64,000 nucleotides of DNA from Pollenia angustigena (Eukaryota > Arthropoda > Insecta > Diptera > Polleniidae): the NCBI GenBank assembly GCA_930367215.1, contig OV884057.1, positions 105,549,284-105,613,283 on the forward strand. The letters are read 5' to 3'. Both the position numbers and the translations under genes were made by a program. Every line of letters starts with the position of its first letter. Positions within the stretch are counted from its first letter, which is position 1. Shown in pieces: positions 1-11,358 of this stretch. Under the pieces are notes generated by a model. The model was given only the letters and a program-made list of their open reading frames with translations. It made no database searches and was not told the DNA's origin.

Positions 1-39
1 TTCTGCGGGAAGTAGCATTTTGTTTGGCAGCATTATCTT

Positions 40-390
40 ACGATAATTGTTGAAAAATCTAAATTTTGCTGCCGCGAATTGCGATACTTAGGTATTATAG
101 TGGGTGAAGGACAATTGAGGCCTGATCCCGAGAAAATTATGGCGATTGTTAAATTGGATTATCCGAAAACCGTGAAACAGGTACGAAGCTTTTTGGGAAC
201 CACAGGATGGTACCGAAGGTTCATCCACGACTATACCACGTTAACAGCACCCATAACCGAAACCCTTAAGAAGAGTAAGACTTTCACATTTGGCGAGGAG
301 GCCAGGAACGCGTTTGATAAGCTCAAGATTTTTTTAACCCACAGTCCCGTCTTAACCCAGCCCGATTTTAATAAAAAAAATTTCATCTAG
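40..390 (+). pseudogene. Gypsy reverse transcriptase thumb/connection, broken
   Basis: The open frame runs from about base 40 to the TAG at 388-390. It encodes the end of the RT domain (RYLGIIV, then VRSFLGTTGWYRRFI, the usual RT/RNase H connection) and stops at the start of RNase H. Homology resumes after the stop in another frame, with a short piece containing the usual first RNase H acidic region missing, so this is an internal deletion plus frame change. The catalytic RT palm motif would lie left of the window. An upstream in-frame TAG at 13-15 and loss of recognisable sequence before ~40 suggest the 5' side is also damaged. Confidence 0.85.
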
Positions 391-1975
391 CGCCGTACTT
401 TTTCAGAGGGACCCTGAATGGGCCGAACACCCAATAGCATATTATTCTAGAAAATTGTCAACCGCCCAAAAGCATTATTCGGTGACAGAACGCGAATGTC
501 TTGCAGTCGTGATGGCTGTCAAACGTTTTCGTCCATATATTGAGCTGATGAGTTTTGTTGTAATAACAGATCACTCCAGCCTGAGGTGGCTGATGGGTCA
601 ACGTGATCTTAGTGGACGCTTGGCTAGATGGAGCCTAAATTTGCAAGCATTTTCTTTCCATATACAGCAACGCAAAGGTTCGCAGAACGTCGTACACGAC
701 ACCCTCTCTAGATATGACATGGACGAGATTGACATGGCCCCAGTATGCGATTTAAATTCCCCCGAATTCCAGGCCGATGACTACCAAGAATTGGTGAAGG
801 CAATTGAAAGCAACCGAAATAGTTTACCCGACATTAAAATCGTTGAAGGACGGATTTATAAGCGCACTGTACCATTTGATGGAAACGGAATACAATGGAA
901 ACTATGGGTTCCGATCAGATTGACACGGGAATTAATAGAGAAAGCTCCTGAACCACCCACAGTAGCGCATGGCGGTATCGGTAAGACAATTCGGCGATTG
1001 CGCGAATATTTTTATTGGCCACAGTTAAACATACAAGTCCGCGATTATGTGAATCAATGTGACATCTGCAAGGAAAGCAAACCTACAAACCAGATACTTA
1101 GACCAGCCATGGGACGAGAAACTGATGCTTGTAGACCATTTCAGCGATTCTATATCGATTTTTTAGGCCCGTATGTGCGTTCAAAAAGGGGCAATTCGTT
1201 CATTTTTATTGTGCTAGATTATTTTTCTAAATATGTTTTATTGAAGGCAATGGCAAAGGCCAATTCGAAGAATGTTATTGAATTTTTGGTAAAGGAAGTA
1301 TTTTATAAGTTCGGTGTCCCTGAAACCTTAGTGTCAGATAATGGGAAGCAATTCATTGGTAAAGATTTTTCTGCTTTCCTGGAATCTTTTGGAGTTAGGC
1401 ATATGAAAACTGCTAGCTATGCACCTCAGGCAAATGCCTCCGAGAGGGTCAACCAGTCGGTTTTGGCGGCTCTACGTTCTTATCTGAAAGACAATCAAAC
1501 GGAGTGGTACAAATATTTATGCGAAATTGAGTGTGCACTTAGGTCAGCTGTTCACAGCGCTACGGGTGTAACCCCCTATTTCTTGTTGTTTGGAACTAAT
1601 AAGGTAACGCACGCCTCGGCGTATAAAATAGCTAGAACATTGGATACTCTGGAGGATTCCGAGAACCGGATAGAAAGTCAGGAAGGATTTATGGAACTGG
1701 TACGCGATCAACTCAAGAAACAATTACATAAGAGCTATGAGGATAATGCTAAACGTTATAATACCCGGTGTAAAGACGCTAATTTTAAAGTGGGACAGGA
1801 GGTATATCGGAGAAACTTCCAACTGTCGGATTTTTCAAAACAAATTTCCGCGAAACTATGCAAAAAGTTTGTGAAGTGTAGAATCGTCAAACCAGTGGGT
1901 AATAGCCTCTATGAAATCGAAGACCTAAATGGCAAAAGCCTTGGTATTTTCCATGCCAAAGACCTCAAACCGTGA
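391..1975 (+). pseudogene. Gypsy RNase H-integrase polyprotein segment
   Basis: The longest open segment (from 455, 506 codons) continues RNase H (TERECLAVVMAVKRFRPY; VITDHSSLRWL), then the integrase zinc-binding region (residues ~165-205: a His before GGIGKT and the CDIC pair), then the catalytic core. The core acidic triad is visible: D235 in FYIDFLGPY, D295 in VSDNGKQF and E330 in ASERVNQ, i.e. D,D-34-E. The C-terminal domain ends HAKDLKP and stop at 1973-1975. Integrase inserts the cDNA into chromosomes. This domain looks intact, but the polyprotein is not, because the RT/RNase H junction is deleted. There is no start codon of its own; it is part of a gag-pol polyprotein. Confidence 0.9.
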
Positions 1976-2030
1976 CCAGGTGTTAGTGGGAGTTTAAAGC
2001 CGATGAGTATACAAATGAGCTTTATCAAGT

Positions 2031-2292
2031 CAAGAAACAATTACATAAGAGCTATGAGGATAATGCTAAACGTTATAATACCCGGTGTAAAGACGCTAAT
2101 TTTAAAGTGGGACAGGAGGTATATCGGAGAAACTTCCAACTGTCGGATTTTTCAAAACAAATTTCCGCGAAACTATGCAAAAAGTTTGTGAAGTGTAGGA
2201 TCGTCAAACCAGTGGGTAATAGCCTCTATGAAATCGAAGACCTAAATGGCAAAAGCCTTGGTATTTTCCATGCCAAAGACCTCAAACCGTGA
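2031..2292 (+). repeat. Second copy of the Gypsy integrase C-terminus
   Basis: Bases 2031-2308 repeat 1714-1991 almost exactly (offset 317), giving a second copy of the last ~85 integrase codons with the same stop. The join at ~2030 follows ~50 bp of post-stop sequence that also occurs after the third copy. This is a local tandem rearrangement of the element, not a gene. Confidence 0.9.
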
Positions 2293-2309
2293 CCAGGTGT
2301 TAGTGGGAG

Positions 2310-3096
2310 GGGCAATTCGTTCATTTTTATTGTGCTAGATTATTTTTCTAAATATGTTTTATTGAAGGCAATGGCAAAGGCCAATTCGAAGAATGTTATT
2401 GAATTTTTGGTAAAGGAAGTATTTTATAAGTTCGGTGTCCCTGAAACCTTAGTGTCAGATAATGGGAAGCAATTCATTGGTAAAGATTTTTCAGCTTTCC
2501 TGGAATCTTTTGGAGTTAGGCATATAAAAACTGCTAGCTATGCACCTCAGGCAAATGCCTCCGAGAGGGTCAACCAGTCGGTTTTGGCGGCTCTACGTTC
2601 TTATCTGAAAGACAATCAAACGGAGTGGTACAAATATTTATGCGAAATTGAGTGTGCACTTAGGTCAGCTGTTCACAGCGCTACGGGTGTAACCCCCTAT
2701 TTCTTGTTGTTTGGAACTAATAAGGTAACGCACGCCTCGGCGTATAAAATAGCTAGAACATTGGATACTCTGGAGGATTCCGAGAACCGGATAGAAAGTC
2801 AGGAAGGATTTATGGAACTGGTACGCGATCAACTCAAGAAACAATTACATAAGAGCTATGAGGATAATGCTAAACGTTATAATACCCGGTGTAAAGACGC
2901 TAATTTTAAAGTGGGACAGGAGGTATATCGGAGAAACTTCCAACTGTCGGATTTTTCAAAGCAAATTTCCGCGAAACTATGCAAAAAGTTTGTGAAGTGT
3001 AGGATCGTCAAACCAGTGGGTAATAGCCTCTATGAAATCGAAGACCTAAATGGCAAAAGCCTTGGTATTTTCCATGCCAAAGACCTCAAACCGTGA
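2310..3096 (+). repeat. Third copy of the Gypsy integrase core and C-terminus
   Basis: Bases 2310-3140 repeat 1189-2019 (offset 1121). They carry the last ~260 integrase codons including D295- and E330-equivalents, with very few changes (one is Met to Ile in GVRHxKTAS). The first catalytic Asp is missing because the copy begins just after it. Near-identity between copies means the rearrangement is recent or an assembly collapse/expansion. Confidence 0.9.
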
Positions 3097-3140
3097 CCAG
3101 GTGTTAGTGGGAGTTTAAAGCCGATGAGTATACAAATGAG

Positions 3141-4426
3141 CAAACCCAAACAACGAAAGGGGATGTGTACCGGTTCAACTCTGTTTGAACATGGCAGTAG
3201 TTAAGGACAGAACAAGGAAAGCGCTAAAGTGGTCAATACAGAAACATTCACTACAACTCTAAGGTGAACAGCTGGAGTTTACAGCGAGTATTAAGGGAAG
3301 GGGTTGCCAGATGGACAAAAAGGGCAATGGTATGGAAAATTAGTATGAGATACTAACATTATATGAAACCCTGTGTGACGAAGTTGGCTGCAGTTGCACT
3401 GGTAAGGGCGAGGTATAGGGCGGATATAAGATGGAAGCAACTGAAGTTTATCCAGCCCTTTGCAATCTGGACGTGAACAGCTGAAGACGTTGGGAATTTG
3501 GTAGCGGAAGAAATCCGACAACACGAGCGATATTTTAAGGAAATAGAGTGGCGACTGCATTTAAGGTAAGAGAAATAAATACAAATATGTGATATTCTGC
3601 AATAATTTTGTTGTACAGCAGGAATCGGACGGGAGTCACACACCACCGGATTGTGAAAAGAAGTTTGAGTGTACACAAGGCGGGTTTAACATAATTGAGG
3701 TTAAAATACCACCTAAAAGCGTTAAAATACTACCGAAAAGTTTCGTAATTAACCACCTAAAAGTGTACAGTCAACTATCCCCACAACAATTTATTTTTGT
3801 CTACAGAAAAAGTCCAGCAAAATAGCCTCACAACAAAGTGGATTGCGTACCAACCAAAAGAAAAGGGCCGCGGTGAATCAACAACTCAATAACGTGTGTA
3901 TCACCTAAGAACGTGCCTAGCAAATTATCCTCACAACCAAGCGCTTTAGTTAAACCCCGTCCAATTAAATGTACACCAGGCCACCACACCTACGGGAGCA
4001 GCACCAACAACCAGTTATAATTTCTCATCAACCACCTCAGTTTGTTTCCGGCGGTTCAAAATCAACAATAAAAAGAGCACAACATCATATGGTTTCATCA
4101 TTGGCGGTGGCAACTTAATCAACATCAGCATTTAACTTCGCCAACAGCGGCATCCATATAAGCCAGCTAAAATTGTCTACACATTTAGCATTCGGTTTCC
4201 TCCAAGGCAACAGCAAGATCTCCTCGACGTATGCAGAAAGATTTTCTCGTAGAGACTTAAGTCAAATACACCTCAACATCAGAATCCCGCCGATACGCTA
4301 TTCATGGCCATCAACCTCTACGGCCGTCATTGAGCACAGTTTACTGCACCACCACGTATATTAGTTCCGGCCACAATATCGGACTCAACGCAGGACTTCT
4401 ACTGTGTTACCCGACCAGTAGCTAAA
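3141..4426. other. Gypsy 3' tail/possible LTR, then unassigned
   Basis: From 3164 (TGTGTACC after a purine tract) the sequence may be the 3' LTR of the Gypsy element; its end could not be fixed. The rest (about 3600-4426) is A/C-rich (many CACCA/CAACA runs) with no recognised coding sequence; the short ORFs on both strands show no domain. Confidence 0.4.
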
Positions 4427-4680
4427 GTCCCAATTTACACTAGGGACATTTCTTGCCGGACAGACGAAGTTTGATGGCGAGGGGTTGAAAAGGTAGAGTG
4501 TGTAGTACATGACTATCTGTACTGGACATTTTTTCATTTCTCTTTCTTACTTTTCGTAGTTTACATACAAGTATTAATTTCTGTCTGACTTCTAATGTTT
4601 CATATGTAAACGCTTCGGGTAAGATTAAAAGAGAATTCAAAAAATGTCCGGCAAGAAATGTCCCTAGTGTAAATTGGGAC
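4427..4680. mobile_element. MITE, 254 bp, 36-bp perfect TIRs
   Basis: Bases 4427-4462 and 4645-4680 are perfect inverted repeats of 36 bp beginning GTCCCAATTTACACTAGGGA. Each terminus also holds a small inner hairpin (GTCCC...GGGAC). The flanks show AAA on both sides, a possible 3-bp TSD. There is no coding capacity. The superfamily is not certain. Confidence 0.85.
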
Positions 4681-5955
4681 AAAGATAAGTAACATCAATG
4701 TTTTTAAAGTTTTTTATTAATTCGGGCTATGAAACCGCATCGGCGGGGTATTAGAGTTTTGCGGGGAAAACGGGGAAGGTTAATGTTTTGTTAACAGATA
4801 GGCGATCAAAAGAAAATAAAAAGGGGTTAGAATACCCAAGAACACCGGGGCCGTAAAATAGTTAGACGTTTGTTCCTAAATTCTTTGAAAACCAAATTAC
4901 AAAGGGCAAAACTATTAGTAAAGCATTAACGAATAAGTTAGTGCAAATTGAACAAAACTAAAGAAAAATTTTTAAAGCAAGAAAAGTCGTCGAATTATAA
5001 TGTGTCGGGTTAACAATTATTAATTCATGATTCGGCTTAAAGTGAAGAAATAATGGAAACAAGGCCGCCTGTAAATAAAACATAATAGAAAAACTAAAAT
5101 AGAATAATTCTTAAAAGAATAATTTATTCACACTTTACTACCTTTATGAGTTGGTAAATTAAAGATAAACTTTCATAAACAAAAAGAAAAATATATTAAT
5201 TAAATTAATTAATTAATCAAAATTAATTAATTGATTGGAACTAATTAATTAATTGAGATTAATTAATTGTATATAAACATATAGTCGCAATTGAAATAAT
5301 AGTAATTAATTTAATTAAATAAACCATTAGACAATTTACAAAGTTTTTTTGTATTTGCTATATAGTATAAACGACCACTATGACTCTTCGTGAATTGCAT
5401 TACTAATATTAAATTGATTATTTAATTGAAAAAAAAAAAAAAAAACCTGTAAATAAGTCGTTAAAGTAAAAAAAAGAACAACAGAACGAACTGTTGAATA
5501 ATTGTATGATATTTATAAAAGGAATTAAAGGAAAGAGGTTATACTAAGTCAATAAATACCTTGTGCATGATTTGTTAACCAATAATTTAACAATTCAGAA
5601 GGAGTGGAAAACAAAATAGAGAACAAAAAGAAACAAAAATTCAACAAGTTAAATTGTTAACGGTTAACAAATTATGGACGGGATATTTAACCAAACCTGA
5701 GAAAATGTATATACAGATTACAAACATGAGAACAATCATAAAGATATGCAGAAATTAGGAAAAGAAAAAAGACGTCATAGCCTGTAAGTTAGGAGGTTAG
5801 GGAAATTCGATTGGTCAACATACCGAATGGAAAATCCTTTGTAATAAATTAAAGAGAAAATTTGAAAAGGAAAAGTAATGAATTAAAATAAAAGAATAAA
5901 TGAATTTAAAATTAAATGTTACGAATTATTGCGATAATGGACTAATTTAGACTAA
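4681..5955. other. AT-rich unassigned sequence with TTAATTAA tract
   Basis: No gene is seen. It holds a simple TTAATTAA-type repeat around 5190-5272, a poly-A run at ~5429-5445 and otherwise very AT-rich sequence. Confidence 0.6.
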
Positions 5956-7600
5956 AGCTGGGATCACACGATTGCCGAAAATTCACCAATATGACACAAT
6001 TTTGGTTGTGCTTTATTGACGCACAATAATAAAATTGCACCAACCAAATATTCTAAAATCACACGATTGTCCTGTTTTAAACAAATTTAATTGCCGCTAG
6101 TTGGTACAAAGTGAAATGGGTACAACAGTTGCAGCAGCATAGTCACACGATTGTTTCTACTTGTGTCGACTGCGAAAACAGCTGTTGTGGTAGCTTTTTT
6201 ATTCTAGTGGGTTTGTTCGTTAAAAAAAAAGAAAATTTTATCATAAGTACATTTAAACAAATTTTTGTTGAATACTTTTGTTTGAAATATTTTAAGAAAA
6301 ATATATGAAATATTAAAGACAAATGTCTGTAAAAGAAAAAATACTTATTTTTTTTTTTAATATCTTGAATAAAAATATTCACACTGAATAGCTATGCTTG
6401 TGAACACACATACATATTTCGTTAACAGCAATAATTAAAAAAAAATATAACGCATAATAAATAAATTCATATTTATCTTTACTAGGATCGCCCGGTGGCC
6501 GAAATTCGACCACTTCACATTTACTTTTGAGAGAACCTGTGCGTTGTACAATAAAATCGTACACATTTTAAGAGAACGGCTAAATTCACTATTCACCTAT
6601 CTTTGTACGTGTGTCTATAAGATAAATTAAAATGCTTTTTAAACACTTTTATTCCAAAAATTTAGAAAGAAATATATTGTGCATATCCCCGTAATTTATT
6701 TATAAGATTTTCATGAAATGTTATCAAAGTAAAAAATAGAAACACAGATCTTCGTTAAAAGTCATTGTGCATATCCCCGTAATTTATTTATAAGATTTTC
6801 ATGAAATGTTATCAAAGTAAAAAATAGAAACACAGATCTTCGTTAAAAGTCATTAAAAAAGTTTCCGACTTTTATTTTCTAAACGACGTTTTTGCGCGAC
6901 TTCATTTTTTAAAATATCTAAGGTAACCCTGTCCTAATACGTTTATACATGTGTGTTTGCAAGTGCAAAATGAAAACAAAAACATTTTGGGAGAACAACA
7001 TAGAGCATAACCGTCGTTTATACATTTGTGTACATGTGTGTTTGCAAGTATAATGCAAGAAAAAAACACATTTTGGGAGAATAGCAAAACACACAACTTC
7101 TTTTTATACATGTATGTGCGTGTGTTTGCAAACAAATTTAAAACGCTTTTAAAACCATTTAATCCTGAAAATTTAGAAAAAAAATTTATATTGTGCATTT
7201 CTACACAAAAATACCTTTAAAACGATATAAGTACATATGTTTCATTAAAATCGGTGGACGTTAAGATACTTAAAAATCAACGATAAAAAAATTGCTTCCG
7301 TATTTATATATAAGATTAATTACTAAAAGAAACACTAAAAAGTAAATTTAATAAAAAATGCCAAATATTGGCGCGAATTGTGTTGTTTGATTGCCGCACA
7401 AGAACACAATAAATATTGGTGCATTTTTGTTATTTTTATTGACGCGCGGTTGCATAGCAAACAGTCACGCGATTGCCGCACCAGGGTTGCATTTGATTGG
7501 TAAAAGTAAGCACAATATTGTCCTCGATTGGTACATGAGCCGATTGGGGTATTAAAAAGTGTGAAAAATGGTGCATTGCGGCAATCGTGTGATCCCAGCT
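5956..7600. mobile_element. TIR element A, copy 1 (TSD TAA)
   Basis: Termini are inverted repeats starting AGCTGGGATCACACGATTGC (5956 side and, inverted, ending 7600). TAA directly flanks both ends (5953-5955 and 7601-7603), the TWA target-site type of PIF/Harbinger elements. Inner arms repeat short motifs such as CACACGATTG and caccaat. There is no transposase ORF. Repeat B (6481-7318) is inserted inside. A second, incomplete copy lies at 13755-14050. Confidence 0.8.
6481..7318. mobile_element. Dispersed repeat B, copy 1
   Basis: This block of ~840 bp, starting at CTAGGATCGCCCGGTGG, recurs piecewise at 17739-18230, 26614-26657, 28792-28903 and 31817-31990. Here it is continuous, so it is the reference for reading the nested region. 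It has no clear TIRs and no coding capacity. It carries an 88-bp tandem duplication (6676-6763 and 6764-6851) absent from copy 2, and an internal array of TTTATACATGTGTGTTTGC-type units with ~85-95-bp spacing. The class is unknown. Confidence 0.75.
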
Positions 7601-7603
7601 TAA

Positions 7604-8129
7604 GGGTATGAGGTGGAGGTGGGGTGGTGAGATGGTGTAAGTGGGGGTTTCAGTTGCAAACACTGGTTCAACTTTTCAGGTCCTTCTTGTTCACCGTAAT
7701 TGCAAAGAACCTTAACCCAGGCCGCGAGCCATAGCCGAGCAGTAATTACAAAGTAGCCAGTGTGCAATTCGGGAACAAAGTTCGAGAGAAACAGTTAAAT
7801 AATGGGATGGTAGGATTGGGGATGACTCTTCCGATCGTTTTATTGGGGTAAGTTATAATATTTTTTTACAGAGCTAATCTCGGGTAAGAAACGTGACAGT
7901 ATAACCAAACAAAAATGGAAACGAATATAAATATATTTAATAAACTTTTTGTATGCTTTGTAAAAAATTGTAATTTTTAATAGAGCTAGAAATATTCGAT
8001 ACATAAATTTTTGATATTGTACATTAAAAGTATTTAAAATACTAATAAAGAAAGACATAATAATAATAATACAAAAATTAAGACTTAAAAACAGCTTAGT
8101 TCATTGAAATTACTAATTACCCTGTAAGT
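7604..8129. other. Unassigned sequence
   Basis: It starts with a G-rich GGTGG-type tract (7604-7650). No coding sequence or known repeat was recognised. Confidence 0.4.
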
Positions 8130-8395
8130 TAAACTTTTTTCTTATATGCGCAGTAATTTTAGAAACATAATTTTAAAAAAATAAATTTAAGCAACATTTC
8201 GAAATTTTTGTTTGTTAAAAATTCATAAAAAATTAGAAAATGCAGAAAATGCTTCTAATTTTTCCGGACATTTAAAAAACGAAGTTGCAAACAAAACAAG
8301 CCATAAATGGTTAACATCTGTTAACAACTTTTGATTTTATTGACAAAAATCAAAAAAATTTTAATTTATTAAGAATTTTTTAAAACGCAATATTT
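8130..8395. mobile_element. Half-copy relic of the palindromic element E
   Basis: This stretch matches the inner part of one arm of the 11359-12868 palindrome (shared runs such as TTATATGCGCAGT and GCAAACAAAACAAGC), with scattered differences. Only one arm plus part of the centre is present, so it is a truncated older copy. Confidence 0.65.
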
Positions 8396-8493
8396 GTATC
8401 GGAGCCCCCTTAAGAAGTGGTGATAAAGGAAAAGTATGTCTCGAGAAAATGTTAAAGACAAAAAACTAATTGGGGTGGTTCATACATTATATC

Positions 8494-8810
8494 CGCAGGG
8501 GCGACTCCTGGGCAGTTATGGGACTTTTTCTTCAATACATTTCTAGTCTGTATTGAATATTTTGTATTGTAACGCCCTAAGGAATGGAGAAAGCGGGTAA
8601 GTGTGTTAATAATAAATGATTGAGATGAAAAATAAAGTGAGGTTGGTCATACTTTGACCCATCTAGGGGAATCCCAGGCGCAGCAGAGCCCAAATTTAAG
8701 AATTCCATTTGTCTTCCATTCCTAAGGGGGCTCTCATACAAAATTTTCCATACAGACTAGAAATATATTGAAGAAAGAGCCCGATAACTGCCAAGGAATC
8801 ACCCCTAAGG
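8494..8810. mobile_element. Inverted-repeat element, ~95-bp arms
   Basis: Bases 8494-8588 and 8714-8810 are imperfect inverted repeats (shared core TTCTTCAATA...TTTCTAGTCTGTAT; ends near AGGGGNGANTCCTNGGCAG), separated by ~125 bp. No TSD could be fixed and there is no ORF. Confidence 0.6.
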
Positions 8811-8980
8811 AACCCCTAAGTGACCTCTGGAGAAAAGCCTGATGGATACTAGCTGACTTTTGTCACTGGCTTAGGGTATCGCAAAAGGACCGCTAAAAGG
8901 ACCCAAATGAGCGGGGAAAAAATATTGTTTTTAGCGTCTAAAAAATAATATGCGCAATTATTTTGAATTTCATTTATTTA

Positions 8981-9473
8981 TGGCGTTTTCTTTTCTAAAA
9001 AAAAGTGTTGCATAAGTTTTACATTTGACTTGGCAACATTTTTAAATGCCCCCCTAATTTTTAAGAAGTGCTTCATATTTTACGTTTACAAAAGAACACA
9101 AATTTCGGCATTAAACAATAAAGAACAATTAGCTCAAGGTAAATTCAATTACAGGTGGTGGCAAGACCACAACAATCCAAAGCCAACAGAAACAACAGAT
9201 GTTTTTTGTATTGCGTTGTTAGGGTTTACGGCTCGAAACTTGCCACCACCTTGTACTGAATTCGCCTTGATCTAGTGCTGCACTCATGCCCCTTTATTTA
9301 AAATGAGTGTTGAACATGAAGCATTTTTTTTTAATTTTAAAGGGAATATCATCAGAAAAGAACGCTTTACACTTTTAAAATAACACATGTTTTTCAGAAA
9401 AGAACATAAAAAGAAGTAAAAGGCAGAATTAATGCAGAATTTTACTCAGAAAAGAAAACGCCATTAGTAGGTA
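8981..9473. mobile_element. TIR element G, copy 1 (TSD TTA)
   Basis: Termini begin TGGCGTTTTCTTTTCT in inverted orientation, flanked by TTA on both sides (8978-8980 and 9474-9476). The same family occurs at 28096-28696, also with TTA. This copy contains a nested palindromic MITE (9134-9269). It is non-autonomous and PIF/Harbinger-like by TSD. Confidence 0.75.
9134..9269. mobile_element. Palindromic MITE, 136 bp, nested in element G
   Basis: 31-bp imperfect inverted repeats start CAAGGTAAATTCAATTACAG (9134-9164) and end at 9269. An ORF spanning it is a by-product, not a gene. Confidence 0.65.
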
Positions 9474-9484
9474 CTAGTGCTGGG

Positions 9485-9565
9485 ATACTATCGATATTTT
9501 CTACTATCGATATTTATCGATAGTTCAGATTTCACTATTGATATATCGATATTACTATCGACTGA
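9485..9565. promoter_or_regulatory. Cluster of TATCGATA-type motifs
   Basis: At least three TATCGATA or near-TATCGATA palindromes and further ATCGAT cores lie within ~80 bp. TATCGATA is the binding site of the Drosophila promoter factor DREF. No gene start was found next to it, so this may be repeat-derived sequence rather than a working promoter. Confidence 0.35.
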
Positions 9566-10500
9566 ATGTTTGTTCTCAAGTAGGAAAACCTTAACTAGTT
9601 TTTTATCAGGCTAAAGTTCGTTTTTTTATCACTTTATTGAACGTATGAGACGGATCTATGTACGCAAGACAGTTTTTAAAAATTGTGATGCTGATAAGCG
9701 CCTTTCTGAAGGAACCTTAGTAACAGGGACTTAAGATATTTTATTGCAACTTTAGATAATGTTCTAAATTGGATTTGATTCTCTACCCAAAAGGAAATCA
9801 ATCCAGCGGACTTTTCCTCTAATGGTCGTTCATTGTTTTATCCTATGCTCGCAATTGCAATTGCGTTTTTATTTGATTTTTTTACAACATCATAAAACTA
9901 TCTGACATTTCAGTCCCTATGTAAACATATGAAAATTTCGGCTTAAAAACCTTAAGTTAGTAGTAAAAACGCACAGCTAAGCAATCCATACCACCTGTCA
10001 TTCTTTTTGTTTGTATTCACTGCTGTAATTCTGCGCGAATTAATAATAGCAAGTAAAAACTTCCCTGCAAATAATAGGACCAGTCCAAGCACGCGTGTAA
10101 AGAGTAGCCCACAAGGGACCAGGACTAGTCCAAAAGTAACCCAAACGTATGGAAAACACATGGTCTATTTAACATTACGATGTGCTAGGGGAGGACCATA
10201 TAACCCACCTTTGGACTACTAAGGAGTAGTTTTAAAACTACTCAATGGTATACTCAAGAGGATTAGTTTTGAAGTCGTTTAAAAACGAAAGCATGTCGTT
10301 AAAAACGAAGACATGTCGTCTCATTACAAACACTTTTTAACAATGACGTGTATTACACGTTCGAAATACGTGTGGGTTACTCTGTGAGTATGGAGTACTC
10401 GGAACTCTATATTCGTTTAAGGTTTACTTTAATATAGGCATGCTCGCTTTTTCATTGCTTACCACCAACGCACACAGTGTACTAGAAAGTTTTCGTCTTT
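9566..10500. other. Unassigned, with a 78-bp dispersed repeat
   Basis: Bases ~10159-10236 (TCTATTTAACATTACGAT and GGACTACTAAGGAGTAGTTT) recur at 17459-17537. No coding sequence was recognised; overlapping short ORFs on both strands are not convincing. Confidence 0.5.
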
Positions 10501-10642
10501 GTGCTGGTTCACACACGTCAAGTTTGACTCGTCAAGTCTTGAGTTTTTAGGAGAGAGGGGAAAAGAAATGGCATCCTCCTTTCCCTTCTCTCCATAAAGC
10601 TCAAGACTTGACGAGTAAAACTTGACGTGTGTGAACCAGCAC
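10501..10642. mobile_element. Palindromic MITE, 142 bp
   Basis: Inverted repeats starting GTGCTGGTTCACACACGTCA extend ~47 bp with few mismatches (10501-10547 against 10596-10642). Flanks share TTT, a possible 3-bp TSD. Confidence 0.8.
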
Positions 10643-11358
10643 TTTCATACAATTCTATGTATTTTGTATAATCGTTTGTAATCAAAACAAAATATTTTCT
10701 CATATACATACTTTTCATACGGTACCGTAATTAACATAAGGTACTAATATAGGCTGTTTTCCTAAACGTATGTTCACAATGTGTTAATACAGTATTGACA
10801 CCGTGTTGATGCATTGTGTACTTCGTTTTTATCCACATACAATAATGTATATATGTTTTGCGTCTAAATTTTTTTAACTGATATATTTGCTTCTCTTTGC
10901 GCAGTGGCAACTGCAAAGTTGCATTTTAGAACAAAATGCATTGTCAAAATTTTTTATGTTTGAATTTAAGATAATTTTGGCTTGTATTACTACAATGCAA
11001 AAGGCGTTTAGGAAAATATCCTTATATATGGATGTGTGGAATAGAATTAAGAAACCCGTTATGGTATTTTATTGTTTATTCTCTGGTATTTATTAATTTA
11101 TGTAATATAATTTTAGTAATAATAATACCTAAACATTTACATGCAATACCAATTTCTTAAACAAGAAAATCAGTATAGGAACACATTTTATGAAGTTGTT
11201 CTTCTCTTTTTTCACTTAATAGCACACCACCACATTTTATACATTATAGGAAAAGCAAAAGCGCTCCTGCGTAATGTACTTACTACAATGAGAAAGTGTG
11301 TTACACTCTATTCTTTACAACAGTCAGCTTACTTATCCCTGTCTGTAATACTGTATCA
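10643..11358. other. Unassigned AT-rich sequence
   Basis: Only short unrelated ORFs are present; nothing was recognised. Confidence 0.4.

Larger units (their letters stand above)
1..3140 (+). mobile_element. Ty3/Gypsy LTR retrotransposon fragment, 3' part of pol
   Basis: This is the 3' half of a Ty3/Gypsy element: end of reverse transcriptase, RNase H, integrase, then a non-coding tail. The element enters from the left window edge, so no 5' LTR is visible. The integrase C-terminus resembles the mdg3/micropia/blastopia group of fly elements; that placement is recalled, not searched. The copy is dead: the RNase H start is deleted near 390, and the integrase 3' end is present three times (ends at 1975, 2292 and 3096). 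Each copy ends with the same stop codon and the same following sequence. A purine tract at 3154-3163 precedes TGTGTACC at 3164, a plausible 3' LTR start, but no partner LTR is available to prove it. Confidence 0.9.

Noticed and set aside
4440..4682. 80-codon minus-strand ORF across the 254-bp MITE
   Set aside because: It spans both inverted repeats; the frame is a by-product of the MITE.
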